From Brevundimonas sp. Leaf363 (GTDB lineage Bacteria; Pseudomonadota; Alphaproteobacteria; Caulobacterales; Caulobacteraceae), in contig NZ_LMPZ01000002.1 in the NCBI RefSeq assembly GCF_001424025.1, positions 124,001-188,000 of the forward strand: a stretch of DNA of 64,000 nt, read 5' to 3'. Of this stretch, positions 42,086 to 50,887 are shown one piece after another. The position numbers and the translations under genes were made by a program. Below the pieces are notes generated by a model. The model made no database searches. It saw nothing but the letters and a program-made list of their open reading frames with translations, and was not told the DNA's origin. The first letter of the stretch is position 1, and every line of letters starts with the position of its first letter.

Positions 42086-43543
42086 TTATCTGAAAGGCGG
42101 CTCGTCGAAGGCGCGTAGCTTGCGGGAGTGCAAACGCGGGCCTTCCTGGCGCAGCAGGTCCACCGCCTGGATGCCGATCTGCAGATGCTCCGAGATCGAG
42201 CCCTCGTAGAAGCGATTGGCCTGGCCCGGCAGCTTGATCTCGCCGTGCAGCGGCTTGTCGGAGACGCACAGCAGCGTTCCGTAGGGGACGCGGAACCGGT
42301 ACCCCTGGGCCGCGATGGTGGCGCTTTCCATGTCGATGGCAACGGCGCGCGACTGGTTGAAGCGCAGGGCCGATTTGGAGTAGCGCAGCTCCCAGTTCCG
42401 GTCGTCGGTGGTGACCACGGTGCCGGTGCGCAGGCGCAGCTTGACCAGATCGCCCGGCATGCCGCTGACCGACTTGGTGGCGTCGTAGAGGGCGCGCTGG
42501 ACCTCGGCGATCGACGGGATCGGGATGTCCGGCGGCAGCACCGCGTCCAGCACGTGGTCGTCCCGCAGATAGGCGTGGGCCAGGACGTAGTCGCCGATGG
42601 ACTGGCTGGCGCGCAGGCCGCCGCAGTGGCCGATCATCATCCAGGCGTGCGGCCGGGTAACGGCCAGGTGGTCGCAGATGGTCTTGGCGTTGGACGGGCC
42701 GACGCCGATGTTGACCAGGGTGATGCCCGTATGGTCCGGCGCCGTCAGGTGGAAGGCCGGCATCTGGTGCTTCTTCCAGGCGTCGTTGCCGATGGCGTTC
42801 TGGGGATCGGGGGTGTCCTTGTCGATGACCACGCCGCCGGCGCAGGACAGGGTCTTGTAAGGGCTATCCGGCCGCTTCAGCTGCTCGATGGCCCAACGCA
42901 CGAACTCATCGACGTAGCGGTTGTAGTTGGTGAACAGGACGTAGGACTGGACGTCGTCCACCGGCGTGCCGGTGTAGTGGCGCAGCCGGGCCAGCGAGAA
43001 GTCGGTCCGCAGGCCGTCGAAGTGGCTCAGCGGCAGGTCGCCGGCAGGGTCGAACAGGCCATCGGCGATCTCGTCCCCGATGTTCGCCAGGTCGGTCGTC
43101 GGGAACCAGCGCGCCAGCGCCGCCGTCAGCGACCTGTCTGGCGCGATCTCCAGCTGGTCCAGCACATAGGGGAAGGGAATTTCCTGTTTGGAAGGCGCCA
43201 CCTCGAACACCGCGCCGTATTCGGCGGCCAGCAAGTTCAGCTGTTCCGTGAGATAAGGACGAAACAGGTCGGGGCGGGTGACGGTGGTCGCATAGCTGCC
43301 GCGCTTGGACAGGCGGGCATAGGCGCGGGGCGCCAGATCCTCGGGCCGATCGCCGTGCCACGACAGGCGCAACTCGGGATAGGCGAACAGGCCGTCGGCG
43401 CGGGCGCTGGGGTCGGGGCGTTCGCCCGTGTCGATGAACCGGCGCACCGCCTCGCGAAGATTGTCGACGGCGGCGGTGTAAAGGGTCTGGATGAGATCGA
43501 GCGCTTCGGACGCGCTCAGGTTTTGCGTTTCTTGTTCTGTCAT
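42086..43543 (-). CDS. amn: AMP nucleosidase
   Basis: A 485-residue enzyme that hydrolyses AMP to adenine and ribose 5-phosphate, adjusting the AMP pool. The N-terminal domain (about 1-180) is specific to Amn; the C-terminal nucleoside phosphorylase fold contains MMIGHCGGLRASQSIGDYVLA and AIDMESATIAAQGYRFRVPY, where Met-Glu binds ribose and Glu/Asp act on the base. Length matches E. coli Amn (484). It stands alone; the next gene is 41 bp upstream on the same strand. Confidence 0.94.
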   Translation of the reverse strand: MTEQETQNLSASEALDLIQTLYTAAVDNLREAVRRFIDTGERPDPSARADGLFAYPELRLSWHGDRPEDLAPRAYARLSKRGSYATTVTRPDLFRPYLTEQLNLLAAEYGAVFEVAPSKQEIPFPYVLDQLEIAPDRSLTAALARWFPTTDLANIGDEIADGLFDPAGDLPLSHFDGLRTDFSLARLRHYTGTPVDDVQSYVLFTNYNRYVDEFVRWAIEQLKRPDSPYKTLSCAGGVVIDKDTPDPQNAIGNDAWKKHQMPAFHLTAPDHTGITLVNIGVGPSNAKTICDHLAVTRPHAWMMIGHCGGLRASQSIGDYVLAHAYLRDDHVLDAVLPPDIPIPSIAEVQRALYDATKSVSGMPGDLVKLRLRTGTVVTTDDRNWELRYSKSALRFNQSRAVAIDMESATIAAQGYRFRVPYGTLLCVSDKPLHGEIKLPGQANRFYEGSISEHLQIGIQAVDLLRQEGPRLHSRKLRAFDEPPFR

Positions 43544-43584
43544 GGCCTCAGATAGCGAAGCTTCATGGCATTGGCGAGACAGCG

Positions 43585-44478
43585 CTACCCCAGAACGCGG
43601 TGCAGGAAGCCCGTAACGTCGTCCAGCACCGGCGCCTTCTTGCGGAACAGGGGCGAGAAGGTCGCGATCAAGTCGGCGTGGCTGAGGCCGGGGTAGAGCT
43701 TGGCCTCGACGGGGGCGCCCACGGCCGTCAGGCGGTCCGACAGGATGACGGTGTCGTCGTCGTGGACAACGGTGTCGGCCGTGCCGTGACCCAGCCAGAT
43801 CGGCGGGGCGTCGGGCCGCACGAAGGTGACCGGCTGGGTCAGCGTGGGGTCGGGCGCCCGGCCAAAGGCGTTCTTTGAGGCGTCCACGTCGAACGGGAGG
43901 AAGTCGTACGGCCCGGCCAGGCCGAAGGCGGCCTTGATCCGGTCGCGGTCGCCGACGGCCGTCATGTAGCGACGGTCCAGGGTGATCATCAGCGCCAGAT
44001 GGGCGCCGGCCGAGTGGCCGCCCACAGCGACGCGGTTGGGATCGCCGCCGTACTGGGCCGCGATCCTCGCCGCATGGGCGGTGGCGGCGGCGGCGTCCTC
44101 GATGAAGGCGGGGAAGACTACCTGTGGCACCAGTCGGTAGTCGGGCAGGGCGACGACGAAGCCGCGCGCGGCCAGCGCCTGGGCGGCCCAGCCATAGAGG
44201 TTCTTGGACCCCTCGTCCCAGCCGCCGCCATAGAAGAAGACCACAAGCGGCACGGGCCGCTGCATTCCGCCTTCCTGGGCGCCGTCAGGGGCGTAGATGT
44301 CCATCGTCTGGCGGGGATCGGGTCCATAGGGGACGTCACGGGCGACCCGGCGCGCCATGCGATCGCGCGGCCCGACCGCGTTCAGAAGGCCCAGAGGCGT
44401 GCAGGCGGCCAAGAGGGTGCCGGCGGCCGGAATCAGCAGCCCCCTGCGCGTCATGCTCGCCGTCCAGTCGATCGCCAT
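43585..44478 (-). CDS. Alpha/beta hydrolase (HSL/kynurenine formamidase-like), probable lipoprotein
   Basis: A 297-residue esterase. The N-terminus is RRGLLIPAAGTLLAAC: a twin-arginine-like lipoprotein signal with the lipobox Cys at about C26, so the enzyme is expected on the envelope. The nucleophile elbow is GGHSAGAH (about S156); the oxyanion segment is FFYGGGWDEGS, and Asp/His appear in GTADTVVHDDD and GLSHADLIATFSP. If translation starts at the second Met (44454) the signal begins directly with MTRRGLL. Substrate unknown. It lies downstream of the AsmA gene on the same strand. Confidence 0.85.
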   Translation of the reverse strand: MAIDWTASMTRRGLLIPAAGTLLAACTPLGLLNAVGPRDRMARRVARDVPYGPDPRQTMDIYAPDGAQEGGMQRPVPLVVFFYGGGWDEGSKNLYGWAAQALAARGFVVALPDYRLVPQVVFPAFIEDAAAATAHAARIAAQYGGDPNRVAVGGHSAGAHLALMITLDRRYMTAVGDRDRIKAAFGLAGPYDFLPFDVDASKNAFGRAPDPTLTQPVTFVRPDAPPIWLGHGTADTVVHDDDTVILSDRLTAVGAPVEAKLYPGLSHADLIATFSPLFRKKAPVLDDVTGFLHRVLG

Positions 44479-44543
44479 CCGGCCAGCTTCAGCATGGTTC
44501 GTATCCGCCTCTCAACATCCGTCTGAAGCGGATACGATTCAAA

Positions 44544-46601
44544 TCAGCGGGCGGAGGCGATCAGGGCGCCGCAGTTGGCGTCCTTGGCCAGGCCGGGATC
44601 GACGAAGGCGAACAGGGCGCCGATCGGACTGATGACCGCGCCCAGCGCGGCGGCCAGACCGCCCTGGGCCACCACCTGGCCGACATCCACGCCGATGCGC
44701 GGGGAGGTAAATCCGCCGGCGACCGTGATCGGGGCCCAGACCCGCAGCAGACGCGGTTTCTTGGTTTCGCCGTCGATGCGCAGGGCGAACGTCTCGGCCC
44801 CCAGGTTTATCGTGCCCGTGCCCTTGGCCAGCACCACACCGGTGTCGATGGTCAGGGTCTGGGCCCGCGCGACGCCGCCCGAGACATTGAAATCGGCGAC
44901 GGCGCAGCGGATTTCGGTTGTCGATTCGTCGCCGGAGAGCAGCTTTCTGAGACCTGCGCTGGCGTTGATGCCCAGAAGCTCGGCGAAGGCGGCGCGCATC
45001 TGGCCCTGTGGCACCACCAGGCTGAGTGAGCCCTTGGAGGCGCCGGCGAAGTCGTGGATCGAGGCGCCGGGCCCTTCCAGACGCGCCCGGCCGAGCGCCC
45101 GCCCGCTGAGCGGGACCGAACCGTTGGCGGCCGGGATGATCGACTCCAGCGGATAGCCGGCCAGGCGGAAGTCGATGGTGCTGTAGGGCGTATCCTTCTG
45201 GGCGTTGATCCGGGCCGTGCCGTTCAGCTCGCCGCGGTTGAAGTTGAACGAAACGGGGGCGAGGTTGAGGATGCCGTTCTCAAGCTCCGCGCCCAGATTG
45301 ACCTGACGGATATCCAGGTCGTTGGCCTTGACCGACTGGGCCCGGTAGGTCAGCGAGCCGTCCATGGCGCGCAGGCGCTCGACCTGCAGGGGCGCGTCGG
45401 GCAGCAGCTTGCCGGGCACGCCGGAACTGACAGTGGTTGTGTCGCCCGCCGCCGTCGTGCGGGTGCGGGCGCCGAAGATGGCCAGCATGTCGTCCAGGTC
45501 CAGGCGGCGCGAAACCAGTTGGGCCTCGACCCGCATGCGGTCGTTGACCTTGCCCACCTTCAGGTCGCCGGACAGATCCGAGGCGCCCACGCGGCCGGAG
45601 AAGTCGTTGAAGGTCCAAAGCGCGTCATCGCGGCTGAGCGCGCCTGACAGACGGTAGGGCGGGGTGTTCGGCGTCGCGATGCCGGTCAGGGTGTAGAGGT
45701 CGGCCAGATCCTGGCCTTCCAGCGTCAGAGTGGCCTGAAACCGACCCAGGTCGAACGGCCGCGTCACCGAGCCGTCGGCCGCGAGATGCGAGCGCGAGCC
45801 GCGCAGGTCGGCGGTGAAATGATAGGGCGTGTCGCGGCGGATGTTGACGAAGGCCCCGCCCTCGATCCGCAGCGTCAGGGGCGCGCCGTTCAGAGCGCCG
45901 CGACCGTCCAGCAGAAAGCCCGCCTGGTCATCCTGTGCGCCCACGGCGTCGCGGGCGGTGACGGTGGCGTCCAGCGTCATGCCGCGCTTCTGCTCGTCCA
46001 GGGTGACGTGGCCCTCGGTGATCAGCAGCTGATTGATCACGGGCAGGCGGGCCGGAGAGCCGGTCGCGGGCTTGTCGGGCTCGAGCTCCCAGCTTTGGCG
46101 GCCGGTCTTGTCCGCGATCAGGGTGACGTCGGGCCGGGTGATGGCCAGACGCGGAATCTCGATCTGGCCCGCGAACAGTTTGCGCAGCCGCACTGAGGCC
46201 TCAATCTTCTCGACGTTCGCGGTGTCCTTTTCGCGCGCCCAGGTCGGGCCGCCGAACTTCAGGCCGTTGACGGTGGCCGACGGCGTCCAGCTGAACAGAT
46301 TGACGTCCAGATCGCCCTGGATCGCGACCTCGCGGTCGTACTTGGCCGAGGCCCAGCGGCCGATCGGGCCGCGCAGCCAGTTCCAGTTGAACAGGGCCAG
46401 GAAGATCACCACCGCCGCGATCAGCAGGATGGCGCCGACGCCGGCCCCGATCTCCAGTCGGCCCGGGCGGCGCGCGGCCTTGTAGACCGGGTCGTTATCG
46501 TTGAGCCAGCCGCCCCACTGGACAGCGCGACCCCTGAGGGCGGGCCACGAAAGGTTTTCGGTCAGGCCGTTGGGGAGAGCGATCCGCATAGGGGCTGACA
46601 A
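44544..46601 (-). CDS. AsmA-family envelope protein
   Basis: A 685-residue protein with one membrane helix near residues 53-72 (GVGAILLIAAVVIFLALFNW) and a long periplasmic part. It shows AsmA_N features (VAIQGDLDVNLFSWTPSATV, ISRPDV-like ITRPDVTLIADKTGRQSWEL) and the C-terminal AsmA_2 domain (NFNRGELNGTARINAQKD to the end). AsmA-like proteins are thought to help lipid transport or outer-membrane assembly. The first 50 cytoplasmic residues are unusually long. The start at 46601 is the only good one visible. Confidence 0.88.
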   Translation of the reverse strand: MSAPMRIALPNGLTENLSWPALRGRAVQWGGWLNDNDPVYKAARRPGRLEIGAGVGAILLIAAVVIFLALFNWNWLRGPIGRWASAKYDREVAIQGDLDVNLFSWTPSATVNGLKFGGPTWAREKDTANVEKIEASVRLRKLFAGQIEIPRLAITRPDVTLIADKTGRQSWELEPDKPATGSPARLPVINQLLITEGHVTLDEQKRGMTLDATVTARDAVGAQDDQAGFLLDGRGALNGAPLTLRIEGGAFVNIRRDTPYHFTADLRGSRSHLAADGSVTRPFDLGRFQATLTLEGQDLADLYTLTGIATPNTPPYRLSGALSRDDALWTFNDFSGRVGASDLSGDLKVGKVNDRMRVEAQLVSRRLDLDDMLAIFGARTRTTAAGDTTTVSSGVPGKLLPDAPLQVERLRAMDGSLTYRAQSVKANDLDIRQVNLGAELENGILNLAPVSFNFNRGELNGTARINAQKDTPYSTIDFRLAGYPLESIIPAANGSVPLSGRALGRARLEGPGASIHDFAGASKGSLSLVVPQGQMRAAFAELLGINASAGLRKLLSGDESTTEIRCAVADFNVSGGVARAQTLTIDTGVVLAKGTGTINLGAETFALRIDGETKKPRLLRVWAPITVAGGFTSPRIGVDVGQVVAQGGLAAALGAVISPIGALFAFVDPGLAKDANCGALIASAR

Positions 46602-46789
46602 CGCGCGACCGCCGAATTGGAGCCCGAAGCCCCTGGAATCGCTTCACCGGGCATCAAGAATATCGTCAGAAAACGGACCATTAGTCGTGTTCGTGTCACG
46701 AAGTTGTCGCGACCGCTTTACAAACCGCCGGTTCGGCGCATTATTCGTCCTAACCCTGACGTTTTTCGGGGACTGGAGGATTTAGAAAG

Positions 46790-47125
46790 ATGAACAAGAC
46801 CGCCTTGATCGCTTGCGCCGCCCTGATGGCCGCGACGACCGCGCCCGCCTTCGCCGGCGACGCCAACCGTGCGACCTCGGCCTCGCAAGAGCCGATCCGC
46901 GTGCAGCTGTGCGACGTGGACGCCCTCAGCCAGCCGGCCTTCCGCTCGGTTGACGGTTCGCGCCCCGCCTTCGTCACCGCCGATGAAGTGCTGGCCGCCC
47001 GCGCCTCGGGCGCTCGCTGGGACGGCGCCCGCTGCATGAACGCGGTGCAGCACCAGCGTCTGACCAATGCGCTGCGCGAACGCGTCGTCTATCGCGCCGA
47101 AGCCCCGGCCGCGCGCTACCGCTAA
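46790..47125 (+). CDS. Small secreted hypothetical protein
   Basis: A 111-residue protein with a clear Sec signal peptide (1-23, cleavage after AFA). The mature part has two cysteines (QLCDVDA and ARCMNAV) that could form one disulfide, and no recognised domain. GGAGG at 46775-46779 sits ahead of ATG 46790. A perfect 14-bp terminator follows 22 bp after the stop, so this is a monocistronic, probably well-expressed periplasmic protein. Function unknown. Confidence 0.82.
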   Translation: MNKTALIACAALMAATTAPAFAGDANRATSASQEPIRVQLCDVDALSQPAFRSVDGSRPAFVTADEVLAARASGARWDGARCMNAVQHQRLTNALRERVVYRAEAPAARYR

Positions 47126-47147
47126 GCCGGCCTCACCGGCCAAAGAA

Positions 47148-47179
47148 AAAGGGCGCGGCCAGCGATGGCCGCGCCCTTT
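47148..47179 (+). terminator. Rho-independent terminator after the small secreted protein
   Basis: AAAGGGCGCGGCCA-GCGA-TGGCCGCGCCCTTT is a perfect 14-bp stem with a 4-nt loop, preceded by an A-run and ending in TTT; it could act in both directions. Confidence 0.88.
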
Positions 47180-47193
47180 GTCGTTTCGGTCCG

Positions 47194-47302
47194 TCCGCTC
47201 ATCCCCTCGGACGAGGGGATTAAGTCCTTTGGCCAAGGTCGCAATGGCCGACCGTGCGCGCGGGGTTCTCACTGGATCCCCGCGCCCGCGGGGATGAGCG
47301 GA
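47194..47302. repeat. Palindromic intergenic repeat, family E
   Basis: 109 bp bounded by TCCGCTCATCCCC and its perfect reverse complement GGGGATGAGCGGA, with inner hairpins (CCCCTCGGACGAGGGG; CCCCGCGCCCGCGGGG). It sits in the convergent gap before the S9 peptidase gene. Confidence 0.75.
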
Positions 47303-47307
47303 GGGGG

Positions 47308-49416
47308 TTACTGGCCCGCCGCGTCGTCCCCGATGTAGCGGTTCAGCCAGCCGAACACCTCATTGTGCCATTGCAGGCTATTGGCCGGCCGCAGCACCCA
47401 GTGGTTCTCGTTCGGGAAGAATAGCAGGCGGCTGTCGATGCCGCGCCGTTGCAGGGCGTTGAAGGTCGACAGGCCCTGCGCGGTCGGGATGCGGAAGTCC
47501 TTGTCGCCCTGGACCACCAGCATCGGCACGCGCCAATCCTGGACGTGGTTGGCCGGGTTGAATTCTTGATAGCCGCGCGGGTTCTGCCAGGGCGTGCCGC
47601 CGTTCTCCCACTCGGTGAACCACAGCTCCTCGGTCTCGTGGCCCATGGCGAAGGTGTCGAAGACGCCGTCGTGATTGACCAGGCACTTCCAGGGCTGGTT
47701 CCAGTTCCCGGCGATCCAGTTGACCATATAGCCGCCATACGAGGCGCCGAGGGCGCAGGCCTTATCGCCGTCCAGGAAGTCGTAGGCCGAAAGCGCATGC
47801 GCCCAGCCCTTCTGCAGGTCTTCCAGCGGGCGATCGCCCCAGTGCTGGCTGATCGCGTCGGTGAAGGCCTGGCCGTAGCCGGTCGAGCCATGGAAATCGA
47901 TCATCACCACCGCGAAGCCCGCGCCCGCATAGGTCTCGGGGTTCCAGCGATAGGACCAGCCGTTGCCGAACGAGCCCTGCGGTCCACCGTGGATCAGGAA
48001 GGCGACCGGATATTTGCGGCCTTCCTCATAGCCGGCCGGCTTGATGACATAGCCGTGGACCTCTTCGCCGTTCCAGCCGGCGAAGGTGAACTGCTCGGCC
48101 TCGCCGAAGACCTTGTCGTCGAAGGACGGGTTCACGTCGGTCAGCTGGCGCGGCATCTCGCGGCCCAGATACGTCTTGAACCACAGATCCGACGACGTGG
48201 TCAGGGTGTCCTGCGCGAAAACGAAGCCGCCCTCGGCTTGGACGAAGGCCGAGACGTGGCCCGGGCCGGTGATCGGCACGACCATGCCGTTGCGGACGTC
48301 CACGCTGAACAGGCGGGTCTGACCGACGTCGCCGGCGGTGGTGTAGAGCTTCGAGCCGTCCTTCGACCATTGCAGGGTGTCGGCCGAGCGGTCCCAGTTG
48401 GCGGCGACTTCGCGGACTTCGCCCGTGGCCATGTCGCGCAGACGGATCTGATAGCGGTCGGCCTCGAAGCCCGGGCGGGCCATGGCGCGGTAAGCCAGGG
48501 TCTTGCCGTCCGGAGAAAAGACCGGACCGGCGTCCCAGGCGTCATTGTCGTCGGTAAGGTTGGTGAACTGGCCCGAGCCGGACAGGTCGGCGCGGTAGAG
48601 GTCGAAGTTGGTGCTCCACGGCTCGGTCTTGCCGGCCTCGCGGGCCGAGAAGACGATGCCGTCACTGCCGGGCGTGAAGACGAAGTCGGCCTCGTCACCG
48701 AACGGCTTGGAGGGGGTGTCGCCGTCGAAGCCCTTGGTGACCCACACGGGATCGCCCGAGGCCGCGCCGTCTGCCCCGAGGGTGACGACGAAGAGGTGGT
48801 TCTGGGTGTGGTCGTTCCAGGTATCCCAGTGGCGCACGAAGGTGCGGTCATAGACCTGGCCGGTCGTGGCGACGCCCGCGACCTCGGCCTTGCGCGCGAC
48901 GGAGGCGGCCAGGTCGGCGGCGTCCGGATAGACCGCCAGCGACACGGCCAGCTTGCTGCCGTTTGGGCTGATGCGGAAGGCGCTCACGTCCAGCGGCAGG
49001 GTGGTGATCGCCCGGGCGCCCGTGCCATCGGCGGCGGCGCGCCACACCTGCGAGGTTCCGTCCACTGCGGCCAGGAACAGCAGCGAACCGTCCGGCGCGA
49101 AACGGGCGGTGTTGGCGCCGGCCGGCAGGGCCAGCTGGGTGGCTTCACCCTCGCCCACGGGCCGCGACCAGATCGTCGAGGCCCGCTTGTTGGCGGCGAC
49201 GTCGGTGGTGGTCAGGGAATAGAGCACCGTCTTGCCGTCCGGCGAGACCTGCGGATCGCCCAGCCGGTTGGCGGCGATCATGTCCTGATAGGTGAAGGCG
49301 TTGGCGGTCGCGGGACCGGGCGGCTGGGGCGCCGGCGGGGTCTGGGCCAGCGCCGGGGCGGCGACGGCCAGAACGAGGGCGGATACGGCGGCGGACAAGG
49401 TCGCGCGTTGACGCAT
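47308..49416 (-). CDS. S9-family prolyl oligopeptidase-type peptidase, exported
   Basis: A 702-residue serine peptidase with a Sec signal peptide (MRQRATLSAAVSALVLAVAA, about 1-24). An N-terminal beta-propeller with TolB/DPP4-like repeats (SPNGSKLAVSLAVYPDA, FSPDGKTLAYRAMARPG) leads to the alpha/beta-hydrolase domain with the nucleophile in GASYGGYMV, Asp in GDKDFRIPTAQG and His in ENHWVLRP. It probably trims peptides in the periplasm as an aminoacyl or dipeptidyl peptidase. It is the only gene in its unit, with a repeat behind it. Confidence 0.92.
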   Translation of the reverse strand: MRQRATLSAAVSALVLAVAAPALAQTPPAPQPPGPATANAFTYQDMIAANRLGDPQVSPDGKTVLYSLTTTDVAANKRASTIWSRPVGEGEATQLALPAGANTARFAPDGSLLFLAAVDGTSQVWRAAADGTGARAITTLPLDVSAFRISPNGSKLAVSLAVYPDAADLAASVARKAEVAGVATTGQVYDRTFVRHWDTWNDHTQNHLFVVTLGADGAASGDPVWVTKGFDGDTPSKPFGDEADFVFTPGSDGIVFSAREAGKTEPWSTNFDLYRADLSGSGQFTNLTDDNDAWDAGPVFSPDGKTLAYRAMARPGFEADRYQIRLRDMATGEVREVAANWDRSADTLQWSKDGSKLYTTAGDVGQTRLFSVDVRNGMVVPITGPGHVSAFVQAEGGFVFAQDTLTTSSDLWFKTYLGREMPRQLTDVNPSFDDKVFGEAEQFTFAGWNGEEVHGYVIKPAGYEEGRKYPVAFLIHGGPQGSFGNGWSYRWNPETYAGAGFAVVMIDFHGSTGYGQAFTDAISQHWGDRPLEDLQKGWAHALSAYDFLDGDKACALGASYGGYMVNWIAGNWNQPWKCLVNHDGVFDTFAMGHETEELWFTEWENGGTPWQNPRGYQEFNPANHVQDWRVPMLVVQGDKDFRIPTAQGLSTFNALQRRGIDSRLLFFPNENHWVLRPANSLQWHNEVFGWLNRYIGDDAAGQ

Positions 49417-49509
49417 GGAAGCGATCCTTCACTGAAACTGGCGAGGGCGTAGCACCGGGCAGGGGTGGGGAAAAGGCGGCGTCCCGGTGACGCCCCTTCC
49501 AACCCACCG

Positions 49510-49542
49510 CCGTCATCCTCGGATCAAGACCGAGGATGACGG
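49510..49542. repeat. Short solo palindrome related to family A
   Basis: CCGTCATCCTCGGATCAAGACCGAGGATGACGG: a 33-bp near-perfect palindrome made of the two outer ends of family A without the interior. It is a minimal copy, in the divergent gap ahead of the acyltransferase gene. Confidence 0.75.
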
Positions 49543-49565
49543 CGCGTGTGAGGGCGCCACGCGGC

Positions 49566-50432
49566 ATGCCGCCCCTTGCCGCGCAGCCGCCGAGCGGCGA
49601 CAAGCGGGCGATGCACATCGTCGACGAACTGATCGCCGAGCGCGCGCCGCGCCTGACCGGTTCGGCGGTCTGGCCGCTGGTCCGGCCGGGGCTCTACAAG
49701 CTGCTGAACTACGGCCGGGCGCGCCGGATGGCCGACGCGGTGGCGCCGCTCAGCGGGGCGGATGCGCTGAATCATGTGTCGGAACTGCTGGATCTCAAGG
49801 TCTCGACGCTGAACCTGGATCGGCTGCCGGAGACGGGGCGCTGTCTGGTGATCTGCAACCATCCGACCGGCATCGCCGACGGCCTGGCCGTCTATGATGC
49901 GATCCGCAAGCGCCGGGGCGACGCCATCTTCTTCGCCAACGCGGACGCCCTGCGGGTCGCGCCGCGGCTGGCCGAGAGCATCATTCCGGTCGAGTGGGTC
50001 CACGACAAGCGCACCCGCGAGAAGACCCGCGCCACGCTGGCGGCCGCAAAACAGGCCTTCGAGGCCGAACGCTGCGTCGTCATGTTCCCGGCCGGACGGC
50101 TGGCGCGCATGGAGAACAAGACCCTGACCGATCCGGAGTGGGCACCGACCGCCGCCTCTCTGGCCCGGAAGTACGGCGCGCCGATCGTGCCGATCCATGT
50201 GACGGGGCCGCACAGCCGGCTGTTCCACTGGTTCGACCGGATCTCGCCAGAGCTGCGGGACATCACCCTGTTCCATGAGATGCTGAACAAGCGGAAGCAG
50301 GCCTTCCGCCTGACCGTGGGCCTGCCGATCCCGCCGTCGCGGCTGGATATCGACGCCGCCCGCGCGACCTATGCGCTGAAGGCGTTCACCGAGCGGGTGC
50401 TGCCCGGCCAGCCGGACGCGGTCTTCGCATGA
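49566..50432 (+). CDS. PlsC-like 1-acyl-glycerol-3-phosphate acyltransferase-family protein
   Basis: About 288 residues from ATG 49566 (273 if ATG 49611 is used; the ATG at 49536 lies inside a repeat). The acyltransferase motif is NHPTGIADG (the H-x4-D pattern), with further blocks at FFANADALR and MFPAGRLARMENK and IVPIHVTGPHS. It acylates a lysophospholipid or similar acceptor at the membrane. It opens the operon that continues into tsaE by an ATGA overlap (50429-50432), although the functions are unrelated. Confidence 0.85.
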   Translation: MPPLAAQPPSGDKRAMHIVDELIAERAPRLTGSAVWPLVRPGLYKLLNYGRARRMADAVAPLSGADALNHVSELLDLKVSTLNLDRLPETGRCLVICNHPTGIADGLAVYDAIRKRRGDAIFFANADALRVAPRLAESIIPVEWVHDKRTREKTRATLAAAKQAFEAERCVVMFPAGRLARMENKTLTDPEWAPTAASLARKYGAPIVPIHVTGPHSRLFHWFDRISPELRDITLFHEMLNKRKQAFRLTVGLPIPPSRLDIDAARATYALKAFTERVLPGQPDAVFA

Positions 50433-50887
50433 GGATCGCGCTGGAGGACACCGAAGAGACCGGGCGACTGGGCGCCGTGATCGCGCCCCTGCTGGCCCCC
50501 GGCGACGCCGTGCTGCTGCTGGGTCCGCTGGGCATGGGCAAGTCGACGCTGGCGCGCGGGCTGATCCGGGCCCTGACGCGGCCGGACGAGGATGTGCCGT
50601 CGCCCACCTTCACCCTGGTGCAGTTCTACGAGACCGCGCCGCCCGTGGCGCACTTCGACCTCTACCGCCTGACGCGGCCGCAGGAGGCGTTCGAGATCGG
50701 GCTGGACGAGGTGCTGGACGCCGGCGCCGCCCTGATCGAATGGCCCGAGCGGTTGGGCGACGATCAGGACGACATCCTGGGTCCGAATCGCCTGACCATC
50801 ACGCTGGAAGAAGCGGGCGACGGACGCGTTGCGACCGTTTCCGGCGCAGGCTCCTGGGAAACCCGACTGAACCATGTCCGTCTCTGA
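50429..50887 (+). CDS. tsaE: tRNA t6A synthesis ATPase TsaE
   Basis: A 152-residue P-loop protein: GPLGMGKST (32-40) binds ATP; SPTFTLVQFYE (switch I) and HFDLYRL (Walker B region) are standard. It works with TsaB/TsaC/TsaD to put threonylcarbamoyl on A37 of ANN-decoding tRNAs. It overlaps the acyltransferase gene by 4 bp and the amgK-type gene by 14 bp. Confidence 0.95.
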   Translation: MRIALEDTEETGRLGAVIAPLLAPGDAVLLLGPLGMGKSTLARGLIRALTRPDEDVPSPTFTLVQFYETAPPVAHFDLYRLTRPQEAFEIGLDEVLDAGAALIEWPERLGDDQDDILGPNRLTITLEEAGDGRVATVSGAGSWETRLNHVRL